Positions 17,581-26,005 of a stretch of DNA of 64,000 nucleotides are shown here, piece after piece. Position numbers and translations under genes: made by a program. How positions within the stretch are numbered: the stretch's first letter is position 1; every line of letters starts with the position of its first letter. The DNA is from Eoetvoesia sp035555955 (GTDB taxonomy: Bacteria > Pseudomonadota > Gammaproteobacteria > Burkholderiales > Burkholderiaceae_B). Below the pieces are notes generated by a model, which ran no database searches, was not told the DNA's origin, and worked only from the letters and a program-made list of their open reading frames with translations. Location of the stretch: positions 1 through 64,000 of the forward strand of contig NZ_DATMGA010000068.1 in NCBI RefSeq assembly GCF_035555955.1. The letters are read 5' to 3'.

Positions 17581-17600
17581 CTCCGGCCCAAGGGCCGGAG
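17581..17600. repeat. Perfect inverted repeat in intergenic region
   Basis: CTCCGGCCC (17581-17589) and GGGCCGGAG (17592-17600) form a nine-base stem with a two-base AA spacer. A second hairpin GGCGCC-TTC-GGCGCC follows at about 17621-17635. The 321-base gap 17394-17714 otherwise holds only the terminator above and the leader of the small gene that follows; no further gene is supported. Confidence 0.5.
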
Positions 17601-17714
17601 CTTCTCCGCCACGATGCGGGGGCGCCTTCGGCGCCGTATCGACATCGTCTCGCTTGACCTCGGCCTGACGTCCGAGGCTTGCGCTCTGACATGTGGTCAG
17701 TAAACGGAACTACC

Positions 17715-17981
17715 ATGAGCTACGAAACAAACCAAAGCATATTGTCGGCGATCCGGGAAGTCGAACGCTGGGTCGACAGCGAAGGCCTGCCTCCGAAGCC
17801 GGTCGCCATTGCTCAGGAAATCGTGCGCATCGGCAAGAACTCGGGCGGCACCAAGCAGCGCGCGCTGTTGGCCGCCTTTGGTTTGCTGGCCGGGGGCCTG
17901 GAAATCAACCCCCACAATATTGCCTGGCTGATCCAGGACGGCTATGTCGGCTACCCCAGGACGCCGACATTCGAAATTTGA
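17715..17981 (+). CDS. Hypothetical small protein
   Basis: An 88-residue cytosolic protein with no signal peptide or membrane segment. It looks mainly helical, with a central segment KNSGGTKQRALLAAFGLLAGGLEINPHNIAWLIQDGYVGY that has the spacing of a short helical repeat or a helix-turn-helix-like fold, but I recognise no family. The frame is open to 17679; ATG 17715 follows a GGA-type ribosome site. It lies in a hairpin-rich intergenic zone with no partner gene on the same strand. Confidence 0.5.
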   Translation: MSYETNQSILSAIREVERWVDSEGLPPKPVAIAQEIVRIGKNSGGTKQRALLAAFGLLAGGLEINPHNIAWLIQDGYVGYPRTPTFEI

Positions 17982-18208
17982 AACGATTGCCGCCAAAAGC
18001 TCACACCTCCAAGCACCGGATCCCGGCCTCTCTCGCGAAGCGCCTTGAAGCGCAATCATCCGCCTCGAAAATGCCCCGTACATCTTCGGCTCGAGCCCTT
18101 ACCCTCATTGAGGCTCCGCAAGCGCAAATCACGTGCATGCCGTGACAGCGCATCGGCGCTCGAGCCTGTAACCGCGCCGGCGCCGCATGCGTTCAACTCA
18201 AGAGTGCG

Positions 18209-19900
18209 TTAGCGTTTTGCCGCCTTGCACGACGGCCCCGGCGGAATGACCGCCCAATCGATCTCGATGACACGGCTGCCGGGCGACGACCAGGGCAGGC
18301 TTGCCTTGCCATGCCACGGCGCGCTTTCGTAGAGTTTGAACAGTGCGGGCGCAGGGTCTCCCCGCGTGGTCCGGCTGTAGGCCACCAGCGCACCGCAATC
18401 CAGGGCCGTGGCCGGATCCAGCCAGGGGGATTCGAAATAATCGGCATCGATGAACACCTTCATGCCCGAACCGGCATGGATCGCGATATTGCCGCCCAGC
18501 CAGGTATCGGACGCCACAAGCCGCAGCGGCTGCCCCGGGACATGCTGGCGCCACACCTTTTGCATTTGCGCGGAAATCAGCGCGCCCGGAAAGGTGGAGC
18601 GGGCCGTGCGCCCCGAATAATAAGCCAGAGGCCCGCGCGCCACCGCATAGCCGACCGCCATCAGCACATGCACGGCGATCACCAGAATGATCGTGCGCCG
18701 CAGGTTGAGGCGCTCGCTGCCATACAGCCACCACAACGCGAAATAGCCATACAGAATGAAGAACGTGGTGGCCCACGAGGCCTCCAGCCGCGTACCCAGC
18801 AACGCCGACACCAGCACTGTCAGGGCAAAAGGCCCCAGGCCGACCCACAGCAGAAAGGAACGGTCGTAGGCGGAAAGATCGTGGGCATAGACCGCGGCGA
18901 CGGGCCGGAACGAAAACCCGGGCGTGTTTTGCGCGGCGGCGCTACTACGTGCCAGTGCGGCATGCCCGCCGACGGAAGCCGCACGTACCGTTCCATCCGG
19001 CGCCACGACACCCAGCTTGCCCCGCCCCGCTCCGCCCGCGGCTTTGCGGGCCACTTTGGCAGTCCAGCACCACAATGCCAGCCACACCACCACCATGGGA
19101 CTCAATCGGCCGAACTGATCCAGCACGAAGTCCAGCATGTCTTTCAAGGCACCCTGGGAAGTGGTGGTGTCGATGGACCGGTCGGCATAGACCAGCGGAG
19201 CGAAATGATGGTCGGCCAGCCAATAAAGATGAGGAGACAGGACAAGCAGATACGCCACCAGCGCAAAGGCCAGGCCTTTCAGCGTTTGACCCTGGCGCAA
19301 ATGCCCCTGCCGCAACATGAAGCAAAAGAACACCGCGAACTGGATCATGGCGCTGTATTTGGTCATGGTGGCCAGGGCCCCGACCACACCCAGCCAGATC
19401 CAGTATGCGGGCTTCTGGTAACGCAGGGCTTTGTAGAACAGCCAGGTGGCCGCCGCAATGGACCAAAGCTGCGCCGTATTGTGGTTGTAGATGGTGCCGC
19501 GCAAGGAAAAATACGCAACGGTGGAGACCATCAGGGTGGCCATCAGGGCCCGCCGCGGTGTCGTGAACTCGCATCCCAGCAACCACACGAACCACAGCGC
19601 CAAGACCGAAAAAAGCTGGCCGGCAAAAAAGGTAAGCCAAACCGGCTTGCCGAACACGAAGGTCAGGCTGTACAGCACCCAGGATGGGAACGGCGGATGC
19701 TTGTAGTAGCCCAGCTCGAAGCTCGACGCCCAGACCAATTCTTCCATGCCATCCAGATCCGGCGCGCGATGGCTGATGCCGCACAGCACCGTCCATAGCA
19801 GCACCATGCCCAGCAACAATAAAAAAAACCGCCATTTCAGAGCAGTATTCGCATTATCTTTACCGGGAATAGCTTGTATGCCCGCCATCTTGTTTATCAT
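18209..19900 (-). CDS. GT39-family membrane glycosyltransferase (ArnT/PMT-like)
   Basis: A 563-residue protein with about ten to twelve membrane helices and a C-terminal soluble domain. The first periplasmic loop has the acidic motif PDLDGMEELVWASSFELGYYKHPPFPSW, corresponding to the catalytic DxE loop and the HPP motif of PMT_2 lipid-linked sugar transferases. Such enzymes move a sugar from an undecaprenyl-phosphate donor to lipid A, glycans or proteins on the periplasmic side. The longer frame from 20020 lacks a ribosome site; ATG 19900 precedes the first helix. It is divergent from the AI-2E family gene. Acceptor unknown. Confidence 0.75.
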   Translation of the reverse strand: MINKMAGIQAIPGKDNANTALKWRFFLLLLGMVLLWTVLCGISHRAPDLDGMEELVWASSFELGYYKHPPFPSWVLYSLTFVFGKPVWLTFFAGQLFSVLALWFVWLLGCEFTTPRRALMATLMVSTVAYFSLRGTIYNHNTAQLWSIAAATWLFYKALRYQKPAYWIWLGVVGALATMTKYSAMIQFAVFFCFMLRQGHLRQGQTLKGLAFALVAYLLVLSPHLYWLADHHFAPLVYADRSIDTTTSQGALKDMLDFVLDQFGRLSPMVVVWLALWCWTAKVARKAAGGAGRGKLGVVAPDGTVRAASVGGHAALARSSAAAQNTPGFSFRPVAAVYAHDLSAYDRSFLLWVGLGPFALTVLVSALLGTRLEASWATTFFILYGYFALWWLYGSERLNLRRTIILVIAVHVLMAVGYAVARGPLAYYSGRTARSTFPGALISAQMQKVWRQHVPGQPLRLVASDTWLGGNIAIHAGSGMKVFIDADYFESPWLDPATALDCGALVAYSRTTRGDPAPALFKLYESAPWHGKASLPWSSPGSRVIEIDWAVIPPGPSCKAAKR

Positions 19901-20085
19901 GTCAACTGTCTCGTGATTCCGGCTTCGCCGGCCTTGGCGCCAGGCACAATTATCATTTATTGGAAAACTATGGATACCGGCCGACACCAATTTTAAATTA
20001 CTATTCTGGCGCGGGGCCACCGCAGGCCATTTCCCACCAATAAGAACCTTGCCGCCGCGGCGGCGCGAATCCCCCGGAAATTTAC

Positions 20086-21147
20086 ATGAACGATCGTCAA
20101 ACCACGTACTACCGTAGTTTCGTCACCTTGCTGGTTCTGGTTTCCGTGGCCTTCGCATGGCTGCTGCGGCCTTATTTCGGCGCCATCTTCTGGGGCACCG
20201 TCCTCGCCATCAGTTTCGCTCCGCTGCACAGGCGCCTGACCTGCGCCATGAAGATCCGCCCCAATCTGGCCGCCCTGCTCACCTTGCTGCTTTGCCTGTT
20301 CATCGTCATTTTGCCCGTGACCGTGCTGACCGGCTCCCTGGTCAAGGAAGGCGCGTCGCTCTATAAGCGCGTGGAAAGCGGGCAATTGAACCTGGGGCTT
20401 TATTTCGAGCAAATCGTCGGCGCGCTGCCGCCCTCCGTGCACCAGACCCTCGACCAGTTGGGGCTCGCCGATGTCTTCAGCATCCAGGAAAAACTGTCGG
20501 CCGGCGCCATGCAAGGCAGCAAATTCCTGGCCACCCAGGCCGTCAACATCGGCCAGAACACTTTCGAATTCCTCATCAGCTTCGGCATTATGCTGTACTT
20601 GCTGTTTTTCCTGCTGCGCGACGGTTCGGCGCTGGGCCGCAAAATCATGGCCACCATACCACTGGGCGCCGAACAAAAGCTGCTGCTGCTGCAGAAGTTC
20701 GTGACGGTGGTGCGGGCAACGCTCAAGGGCAACATCGTCGTCGCCGCCACCCAAGGCCTGCTGGGCGGCATCATGTTCTGGTTCCTGGGCATCGACGGCG
20801 CATTGCTGTGGGGGGTGCTGATGGCATTTCTGTCACTGCTGCCCGCCATCGGCTCGGCCATCATCTGGCTGCCCGTAGCCATTTATTTCCTGGTTGCAGG
20901 CCCGTTGTGGCAAGGGGTGGTGCTGATTCTTTTCGGCGTCCTGGTCATCGGGCTGGTCGACAATATTCTGCGCCCGCTGCTGGTGGGCAAGGACACCAAG
21001 ATGCCCGACTACGTCGTCCTGATTTCAACGCTGGGCGGCCTGGCCACCTTCGGCCTCAACGGCTTCGTCATCGGCCCGCTGATCGCCGCCCTGTTCATCG
21101 CCGTCTGGGATTTGTTTCCGAACGCCCGTTCGCAGACAGAGGAATAG
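20086..21147 (+). CDS. AI-2E family (PerM/YdiK-like) permease
   Basis: A 353-residue membrane protein with about eight helices: two N-terminal (residues 10-40), one near 65-85, one near 155-175, and four in the last third. The C-terminal PDYVVLISTLGGLATFGLNGFVIGPLIAALF is the signature of the family. Members range from AI-2 exporters to sodium/proton antiporters, so substrate is open. It is monocistronic. Confidence 0.85.
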   Translation: MNDRQTTYYRSFVTLLVLVSVAFAWLLRPYFGAIFWGTVLAISFAPLHRRLTCAMKIRPNLAALLTLLLCLFIVILPVTVLTGSLVKEGASLYKRVESGQLNLGLYFEQIVGALPPSVHQTLDQLGLADVFSIQEKLSAGAMQGSKFLATQAVNIGQNTFEFLISFGIMLYLLFFLLRDGSALGRKIMATIPLGAEQKLLLLQKFVTVVRATLKGNIVVAATQGLLGGIMFWFLGIDGALLWGVLMAFLSLLPAIGSAIIWLPVAIYFLVAGPLWQGVVLILFGVLVIGLVDNILRPLLVGKDTKMPDYVVLISTLGGLATFGLNGFVIGPLIAALFIAVWDLFPNARSQTEE

Positions 21148-21335
21148 CGCCAGACAAAAAGTCGTCAAAATTGTTCATGAATGGTTCTTTTGCCGACATA
21201 TTCATGTAACTAGTCAATTATTTTCGATTTGCGCGCCTCATTGGGGCAAAACTCCATGGACGATGCGCGCCATCTTGTATATCATTGTGTAACTTTTTAA
21301 TCGCACTTGTTTGACCCTTTGTGCCGCTACGCAAT

Positions 21336-22085
21336 ATGAATACCGCCATTTCCCAATCCCCGGCCGAAGTCGATGATCCCCACGCCATCACCTCGCCTCT
21401 GGAAATCCTGGCCATATTGCGCTCCATCGAAAAAAACAAAACCCTGATCCGCGCGCACGCCCAACGGCCGAACAGCACGTTCATCACCACGCTGCTGGAA
21501 ATCCTGCCCGATCAAAAAACCATCGTCCTGGACAGCGCCCCTCAAGAAAGCCTGAACCAGCGTCTCATCACCGCAGGTGAAGCCCTGTGCGAGGCCTCGC
21601 TCGACAACGTAAACGTCCGCTTCAACATCGCGAATATCCACCAGGAAACCCAAGACGGCAAGCCGGCGCTCGGGGCCGACTTCCCCGCCCAGCTCATTCG
21701 CATCCAGCGTCGCAACTCATTCCGCATCCACACGCCCATTGCCAATCCCGTGCAATGCCGCATCCGACACGACAACAAAGACGTTTCCCTTACACTCGAC
21801 GACATCAGCGCGTCGGGCCTGGGCGCATTCGACGACAGCCAGCAACTGACTCCCGTCCCGGGACAAACGTACAAGAATTGCGCCATCAATCTGCCCAACG
21901 TCGGCCAAATCAACATCGATCTTTGTGTCGCCTACACCGAACAATTCGAAACGCCCACGGGGGCGACGCGCCAGCGCATTGGCTTCTCGTTCGTCAACCC
22001 TCCCGGCGCGGTGGCCAACGCCGTGCAGCGCTACGTCAGCTCACTCGAGCGCGAGCTTATCGCCAAGCGAAAAGGATTTGCATAA
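21336..22085 (+). CDS. YcgR-like PilZ domain protein, copy 1
   Basis: A 249-residue two-domain protein: an N-terminal YcgR-type domain (residues 15-115) and a C-terminal PilZ domain with both c-di-GMP binding motifs, RxxxR as RRNSFR near residue 125 and DxSxxG as DDISASG near residue 155. YcgR proteins bind c-di-GMP and slow the flagellar motor. A GTG at 21321 would add five residues; ATG 21336 is preferred. A close paralogue follows 162 bases downstream. Flagellar genes are not in the window, so the flagellar-brake role is from family. Confidence 0.8.
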   Translation: MNTAISQSPAEVDDPHAITSPLEILAILRSIEKNKTLIRAHAQRPNSTFITTLLEILPDQKTIVLDSAPQESLNQRLITAGEALCEASLDNVNVRFNIANIHQETQDGKPALGADFPAQLIRIQRRNSFRIHTPIANPVQCRIRHDNKDVSLTLDDISASGLGAFDDSQQLTPVPGQTYKNCAINLPNVGQINIDLCVAYTEQFETPTGATRQRIGFSFVNPPGAVANAVQRYVSSLERELIAKRKGFA

Positions 22086-22247
22086 GCCTTGTCGAAAGAC
22101 GGGGCCATGAAGGTATGGGCGGTGGAAAACCTGCCGCCACGCCGGACTGCGGACCGTCCCGGCCTTGCATAGCATCACCCTGTACACCGTTTTTCTTTAC
22201 TGTTATTGTTACGAATTTTACATAATTAATTAACGAGCGGGTAATTC

Positions 22248-23012
22248 ATGAAAACGCCTGAGTACCTTCTGGAGCGAGACAATCTGCAACCCTACATCCT
22301 GACTTCGCCACCCGATATCCTGGATGTTCTGCAATCGCTTCGAAACCGAGGCACGACACTGCGCTCGTACATAGAGCCCACGTCTCAAACTGCCCACACC
22401 TTCCTGCTCGACGTCAGCACCCGCAACAACGCCCTGGTTCTAAGCATGGAGCGAACGGAATCCGAGGTGGCCGGCGAAGACTTCCTCGCCGCGCAAAGCG
22501 CACTGACGGAAGCCTCGCTGGGCACTAGCCATGTGCAGTTCCTCGGCCAGCAAGCCGCCCCCTACGACAGCGAAAAATATACCGCCATACGGCTACCCAT
22601 TCCCTCGCAGCTATTGCATGTGCAACGCCGCGACAACTACCGCATGATGGTGCCCGTGACCAGCCCCGTGCAATGCACGATCTCGCCTGGTTCCAGCAAA
22701 AAACCATTTACCATTTCCGTCGAGGACATCAGCGGCGGCGGTGTCTGCCTGGCCGACAACAACCAGGATATCGATCACGTCGTCGGCAAAATCTACCCCG
22801 ACTGCAGTATCGACCTGCCCGGCGTCGGAACCATTACCGTCACGCTGCAACTGGCTCACGTTACCCCGCAACCGGGCCTGGCCGGCCACCCCCGCTACAT
22901 GCGTGTCGGCTGCGCCTTCGTTCAAGCCAACGGCTCTACCGTCGCAATGGTCCAGCGCTACATTACGCAATTGGAACGCGAGGAAATCGCCCGCAAGCGA
23001 GGCTTTATTTAA
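22248..23012 (+). CDS. YcgR-like PilZ domain protein, copy 2
   Basis: A 254-residue paralogue of the preceding gene with the same plan. The PilZ motifs are RRDNYR near residue 127 and EDISGGG near residue 159, so c-di-GMP binding residues are intact. Both copies end in a similar tail (..QRYITQLEREEIARKRGFI here, ..QRYVSSLERELIAKRKGFA in copy 1). The 162-base spacer is AT-rich just before this start (TTACATAATTAATTAACGAG), suggesting its own promoter rather than simple read-through. Confidence 0.8.
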   Translation: MKTPEYLLERDNLQPYILTSPPDILDVLQSLRNRGTTLRSYIEPTSQTAHTFLLDVSTRNNALVLSMERTESEVAGEDFLAAQSALTEASLGTSHVQFLGQQAAPYDSEKYTAIRLPIPSQLLHVQRRDNYRMMVPVTSPVQCTISPGSSKKPFTISVEDISGGGVCLADNNQDIDHVVGKIYPDCSIDLPGVGTITVTLQLAHVTPQPGLAGHPRYMRVGCAFVQANGSTVAMVQRYITQLEREEIARKRGFI

Positions 23013-23160
23013 GCGGCAAAACTGCCCCCGCTCGTCAGGCGGAGGCGCAGCGACGGCGCGAAAAAGATTCCTGGGCCGCTTTCCGCCACACAGCCGGCCA
23101 AGAATATGTATAATAGCTGGCTTAGCTTTTAAGCGGCTTTTTTAAGCTTCCCTTACCCGT

Positions 23161-23188
23161 CAAGGCGCCGTCGTTGCGATGGCGCTTG
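23161..23188. repeat. Strong hairpin upstream of tRNA-Thr
   Basis: CAAGGCGCCGTCG (23161-23173) pairs with CGATGGCGCTTGG (23177-23189) over about 12 positions, with one bulged G, one G-U pair and a TTG loop. There is no U-run. It may end the PilZ transcript or be part of the tRNA leader. Confidence 0.4.
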
Positions 23189-23248
23189 GGCAGTAGGCGC
23201 GAATCAACCAAAAGCAACCAAAAGGTTGAAGAAGTCAAAAGGCTAAAC

Positions 23249-23324
23249 GCCGATGTAGCTCAGTTGGTAGAGCAGCTCATTCGTAATGAGAAGGTCGAGG
23301 GTTCGACTCCTTTCATCGGCACCA
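23249..23324 (+). tRNA. tRNA-Thr (CGT)
   Basis: The 76 bases from GCCGATG to CATCGGC plus ACCA fold as a standard cloverleaf: seven-pair acceptor stem, D-arm GCTCAGTTGGTAGAGC, anticodon arm CTCATTCGTAATGAG with anticodon CGT, and T-arm GGGTTCGACTCC. CCA is encoded. It reads the ACG Thr codon. Confidence 0.97.
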
Positions 23325-23340
23325 ATTAAATCAAGCACTT

Positions 23341-23376
23341 ACGCCAGCCTCTCGGGGGCTGGCGTTTTTGTTTTTG
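23341..23376 (+). terminator. Intrinsic terminator of tRNA-Thr
   Basis: CGCCAGCC (23342-23349) and GGCTGGCG (23357-23364) form a perfect eight-base stem followed by TTTTTGTTTTTGG, 17 bases after the tRNA. Confidence 0.9.
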
Positions 23377-23473
23377 GTTTCATGTAGCCGCCATGTAAAC
23401 TTTTGCGGCCAACGCCAATACACATCCGGTTTTTCGCGCCGCCGGGCTGGATGCTGGCGTAAAACGGTTGCGA

Positions 23474-23797
23474 TCAGGCGGCAGTTAAGTCATGCAACGC
23501 CGGCGCTCGCTGAACGTGCAGCGGTGCCGCCTTGATTTTTTGTTCGGCCTGCCACATGTCGTAGGCGGTTTGTTCCGCCAGCCACAAGCGGGCTTCGCCG
23601 CCACGCTCAAGCCCAAGCCATGCCTCAATGCGTAGCGCCATTTCTGGCGATATGGCCGCATGGCCGTTCAGGACGCGGGATAACGTGACGCGCGCCACGC
23701 CTAATTGCTTTGCTGCATCCGTAATAGAAAGCCCCAACGCTGGCAATACATCATCGCGCAAGGTCAGCCCTGGATGCGGAGGGTTATGCATACGCAT
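23474..23797 (-). CDS. higA: HigA family antitoxin
   Basis: A 107-residue XRE-type DNA-binding protein. The start MHNPPHPGLTLRDDVLPALGLSITDAAKQLGVARVTLSRVLNGHAAISPEMALRIEAWLG is the diagnostic HigA pattern, with the helix-turn-helix at residues 25-50. It lies nine bases downstream of the toxin gene on the same strand, the toxin-first order typical of higBA. It should neutralise the toxin and repress the operon. Confidence 0.88.
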   Translation of the reverse strand: MRMHNPPHPGLTLRDDVLPALGLSITDAAKQLGVARVTLSRVLNGHAAISPEMALRIEAWLGLERGGEARLWLAEQTAYDMWQAEQKIKAAPLHVQRAPALHDLTAA

Positions 23798-23806
23798 GGT
23801 GTTCTC

Positions 23807-24085
23807 CTAGTGATAATCCTGATAATCGACCAGCACGGCGTCGCCATTATCAAACATAAAGGTCATACGCCAGTTGCCACTAATCTGCACTGAAAAATGC
23901 CCTTTGAGGTCGCCCTTTAGCGAATGCAAGTTCCAACCAGGCAAGTTCATCCCTTGCGGACCAGTCGTTTCGTTCAGGCGTCGCAGCATGGCGGCCAATC
24001 GCGGCGCATGTACGGGCTGAATGCCCGCAACGGTTCCTTGCTCAAAAAACGCTTTCAATCCTTTGTGCCGGAATGTCTTTATCAT
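23807..24085 (-). CDS. higB: HigB/RelE family toxin
   Basis: The 92-residue protein (MIKTFRHKGLKAFFEQG...LPGWNLHSLKGDLKGHFSVQISGNWRMTFMFDNGDAVLVDYQDYH) matches the HigB/plasmid maintenance killer branch of the RelE superfamily. The conserved W-R-x-T-F strand and C-terminal DYQDYH are present, so it looks intact. Such toxins are ribosome-dependent mRNA endonucleases. A near-consensus promoter ends directly before the ATG. Confidence 0.88.
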   Translation of the reverse strand: MIKTFRHKGLKAFFEQGTVAGIQPVHAPRLAAMLRRLNETTGPQGMNLPGWNLHSLKGDLKGHFSVQISGNWRMTFMFDNGDAVLVDYQDYH

Positions 24086-24090
24086 GACTT

Positions 24091-24119
24091 ATTGTATCGC
24101 GTAACGTATCAGCTATCAA
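24091..24119 (-). promoter_or_regulatory. Promoter of higBA with overlapping GATAC repeats
   Basis: On the minus strand TTGATA (24119-24114) and TACAAT (24096-24091) are spaced by exactly 17 bases. Transcription would start at about the A of the toxin ATG (24085), implying a leaderless message; no ribosome site is present. Two GATAC direct repeats lie in the spacer and overlap the -10, a plausible place for HigA to bind. Confidence 0.6.
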
Positions 24120-24268
24120 ACGACAGTTATCGGCCTCGGCTTTTGAGCCTATTCGGTCGGCTGTTCGATGCCAGCCTGTTCCAGTCTCCAATGCTCATAC
24201 TTGGCATGCCACATCTGCAGCAGCGAGGCAACATAGGGCGTCAATGGAATAGCGGGCCGAGCGGCGTT

Positions 24269-25210
24269 CTATGAAATAAGCCTGGCAAGCCCTTTCTGAC
24301 GTTCGACGATCAAGGCGGCCAACGCCGACAGATAATCCATGACGGCGGGCTCGAATCCCGCGAATACCTCCATGCTCCTGGTGGACCGGACGATGCTCAT
24401 GGTCTGTGTCACGCAAGGATCCACTATCCTGCGGGCGGTCAGCCTGCCATCGCCGAGTTCGCCGGCAACGGCACCATAAGGCATGACCGAGGCCGCCATG
24501 CCACGCAGTACGATCTCGCGGATTCCGGCGATGGATCTCATCTCATAGACAATGTTCAAGGCTCGCCCGCGTTCGTGGGCGAGCCGCTCCATCAGGCATC
24601 GGCCAACATCCCGGCGCCCGCCAAACACAAAATTGAAACCCAGAGCCTCGTCGAGAGAAATTGCATCCTGCCCGCATTGCATGCTGGGATGAGTGACAAA
24701 CAGAACGTCTTCCTGCACCATCGGGGTCAGGCATACGCCAGGCCGCTCGCTCGCGCCATAAGCCAGCGCGACATCGAGCTCACGGTTCTCGACCGCGTCA
24801 ACCAGAACGAAGCTCGGATCCTCTCTGAGGGAAAACGAAAAACGGGGAAGATTCTTCTTGGCCGAAACGACGGCCTCGGTGCCCACGAGCAGCACCAGAC
24901 TGGACGGCATGCCAAGCGAAAAAAATCTTTCGGAATGGCCCAGGCTGGAAACATCCTTGATGGTGATGTCGAGCAGCTCGAACAAGGAGCTTATTCTGGA
25001 ATACAGAAGCTCTCCGGCCGGCGTAACGTCCACCCCGCGCGCATGGCGAGTCAACAGCGCCACGCCCAGGCAGTCTTCCAGCTGCTTTATATTGAGGCTC
25101 AAGGCCGGTTGCGCAATGCATAAGGATTCCGCCGCCTGCGTGATGCTGCCCAGCTCGACAGTCTTCACAAAGCACTGAAGCTTTCTTAGCGTCAAATTAT
25201 GCGAGTTCAT
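24269..25210 (-). CDS. LysR family regulator of the amidohydrolase/ABC cluster
   Basis: A 313-residue protein with an N-terminal helix-turn-helix (residues 6-65: LQCFVKTVELGSITQAAESLCIAQPALSLNIKQLEDCLG) and a substrate-binding domain. The order of motifs (FFSLGMPSSLVLLVGTEAV at about residue 95) resembles the Nac/CbL-like subgroup. It lies 34 bases downstream of the hydrolase gene on the same strand and is probably part of that operon, an unusual placement since LysR genes are more often divergent. Confidence 0.85.
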   Translation of the reverse strand: MNSHNLTLRKLQCFVKTVELGSITQAAESLCIAQPALSLNIKQLEDCLGVALLTRHARGVDVTPAGELLYSRISSLFELLDITIKDVSSLGHSERFFSLGMPSSLVLLVGTEAVVSAKKNLPRFSFSLREDPSFVLVDAVENRELDVALAYGASERPGVCLTPMVQEDVLFVTHPSMQCGQDAISLDEALGFNFVFGGRRDVGRCLMERLAHERGRALNIVYEMRSIAGIREIVLRGMAASVMPYGAVAGELGDGRLTARRIVDPCVTQTMSIVRSTRSMEVFAGFEPAVMDYLSALAALIVERQKGLARLIS

Positions 25211-25244
25211 AAAGCTCTCGATGGCGGGCAGCGTCCGCGGCGCA

Positions 25245-25898
25245 TCAGGACGGGTAGGCCCGAAGGGTCTTCAGGTAATCCAGCGCTTCAGCCAATGTCA
25301 CCACATCGCAGTATTTCGCCTGCAGGTCGAACAAGCTCTGTTTGTGCGCGGCTTCCGAGCGGTCGCCGACCGCTTCCGCAACGACGACGGGCCGGAACCC
25401 GTTCTGCACCGCATCGACCGCCGTACCGCGCACGCAACCACTGGTAGTGCATCCCGCGATCAGCAGCGTATCGCAGCCATTGGAAACCAGACGGGACAGC
25501 AGATCGGTGCCGAAAAAGCACGAGGCGTATTTCTTGACCAGTATCGAATCTCCCGGCAGATGGCGCAGGCGCGGGTCGAGCTCGACCGCGGCAGTGCCGC
25601 TGCGCAGCGTGGCGGCGCCCTTCTGCTTCAGCACCCATACGCCGCCATCCTTCAACGAGGCATCATCGTAAGCGGTCGTGGTGAAGAAGATCGGCACGCT
25701 CGCCTCCCGGCTGGCATCGATGAGCCGGTTCGTGGCAACGATCTCGTCGTCCATATTCGAACCCAGCGGCATGTCGGGGTTGGTAAATGCCCGGATGATG
25801 TCCACAACGATCAAACCCGGGCGAACGCCAAATCCGAGTTTCAATCCGAATCCTCGCTCGCGGAAAAACTCTGTGTCGGCATGAACCATTTCACTCAT
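25245..25898 (-). CDS. Cysteine hydrolase, CSHase/NicF-like amidohydrolase
   Basis: A 217-residue isochorismatase-fold protein with the catalytic triad visible: Asp33 in VVDIIRAF, Lys in VKKYASCFFGT (residue 122 or 123) and Cys155 in GCTTSGCVRGTAVDA. The TTSGC nucleophile loop and the downstream VGDRSEAAHKQSLFDLQAKYCDV fit N-carbamoylsarcosine amidohydrolase and maleamate amidohydrolase (NicF) rather than true isochorismatases. It should release ammonia (and CO2 if carbamoyl) from a small amide. ATG 25898 has an AAGGAG ribosome site; the frame is open far upstream. It sits directly after the importer genes, so the importer probably brings its substrate. Confidence 0.8.
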   Translation of the reverse strand: MSEMVHADTEFFRERGFGLKLGFGVRPGLIVVDIIRAFTNPDMPLGSNMDDEIVATNRLIDASREASVPIFFTTTAYDDASLKDGGVWVLKQKGAATLRSGTAAVELDPRLRHLPGDSILVKKYASCFFGTDLLSRLVSNGCDTLLIAGCTTSGCVRGTAVDAVQNGFRPVVVAEAVGDRSEAAHKQSLFDLQAKYCDVVTLAEALDYLKTLRAYPS

Positions 25899-26005
25899 TT
25901 GCTTGCTCCTTGACCAGCAATGCGGAAGCTGAAAACACTCTGCTCGTTGTACAGGACTCCGGCCTGAAGACCGGATTTCTGCGGCCCGGCGCGCTCGGCA
26001 TGGCC

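Noticed and set aside
23249..24268. Genomic island at tRNA-Thr with attachment repeats
   Set aside because: No integrase, and the only matches to the tRNA end (CATCGGCACCA) are chance hits inside coding sequence at about 5.6 and 63.9 kb.
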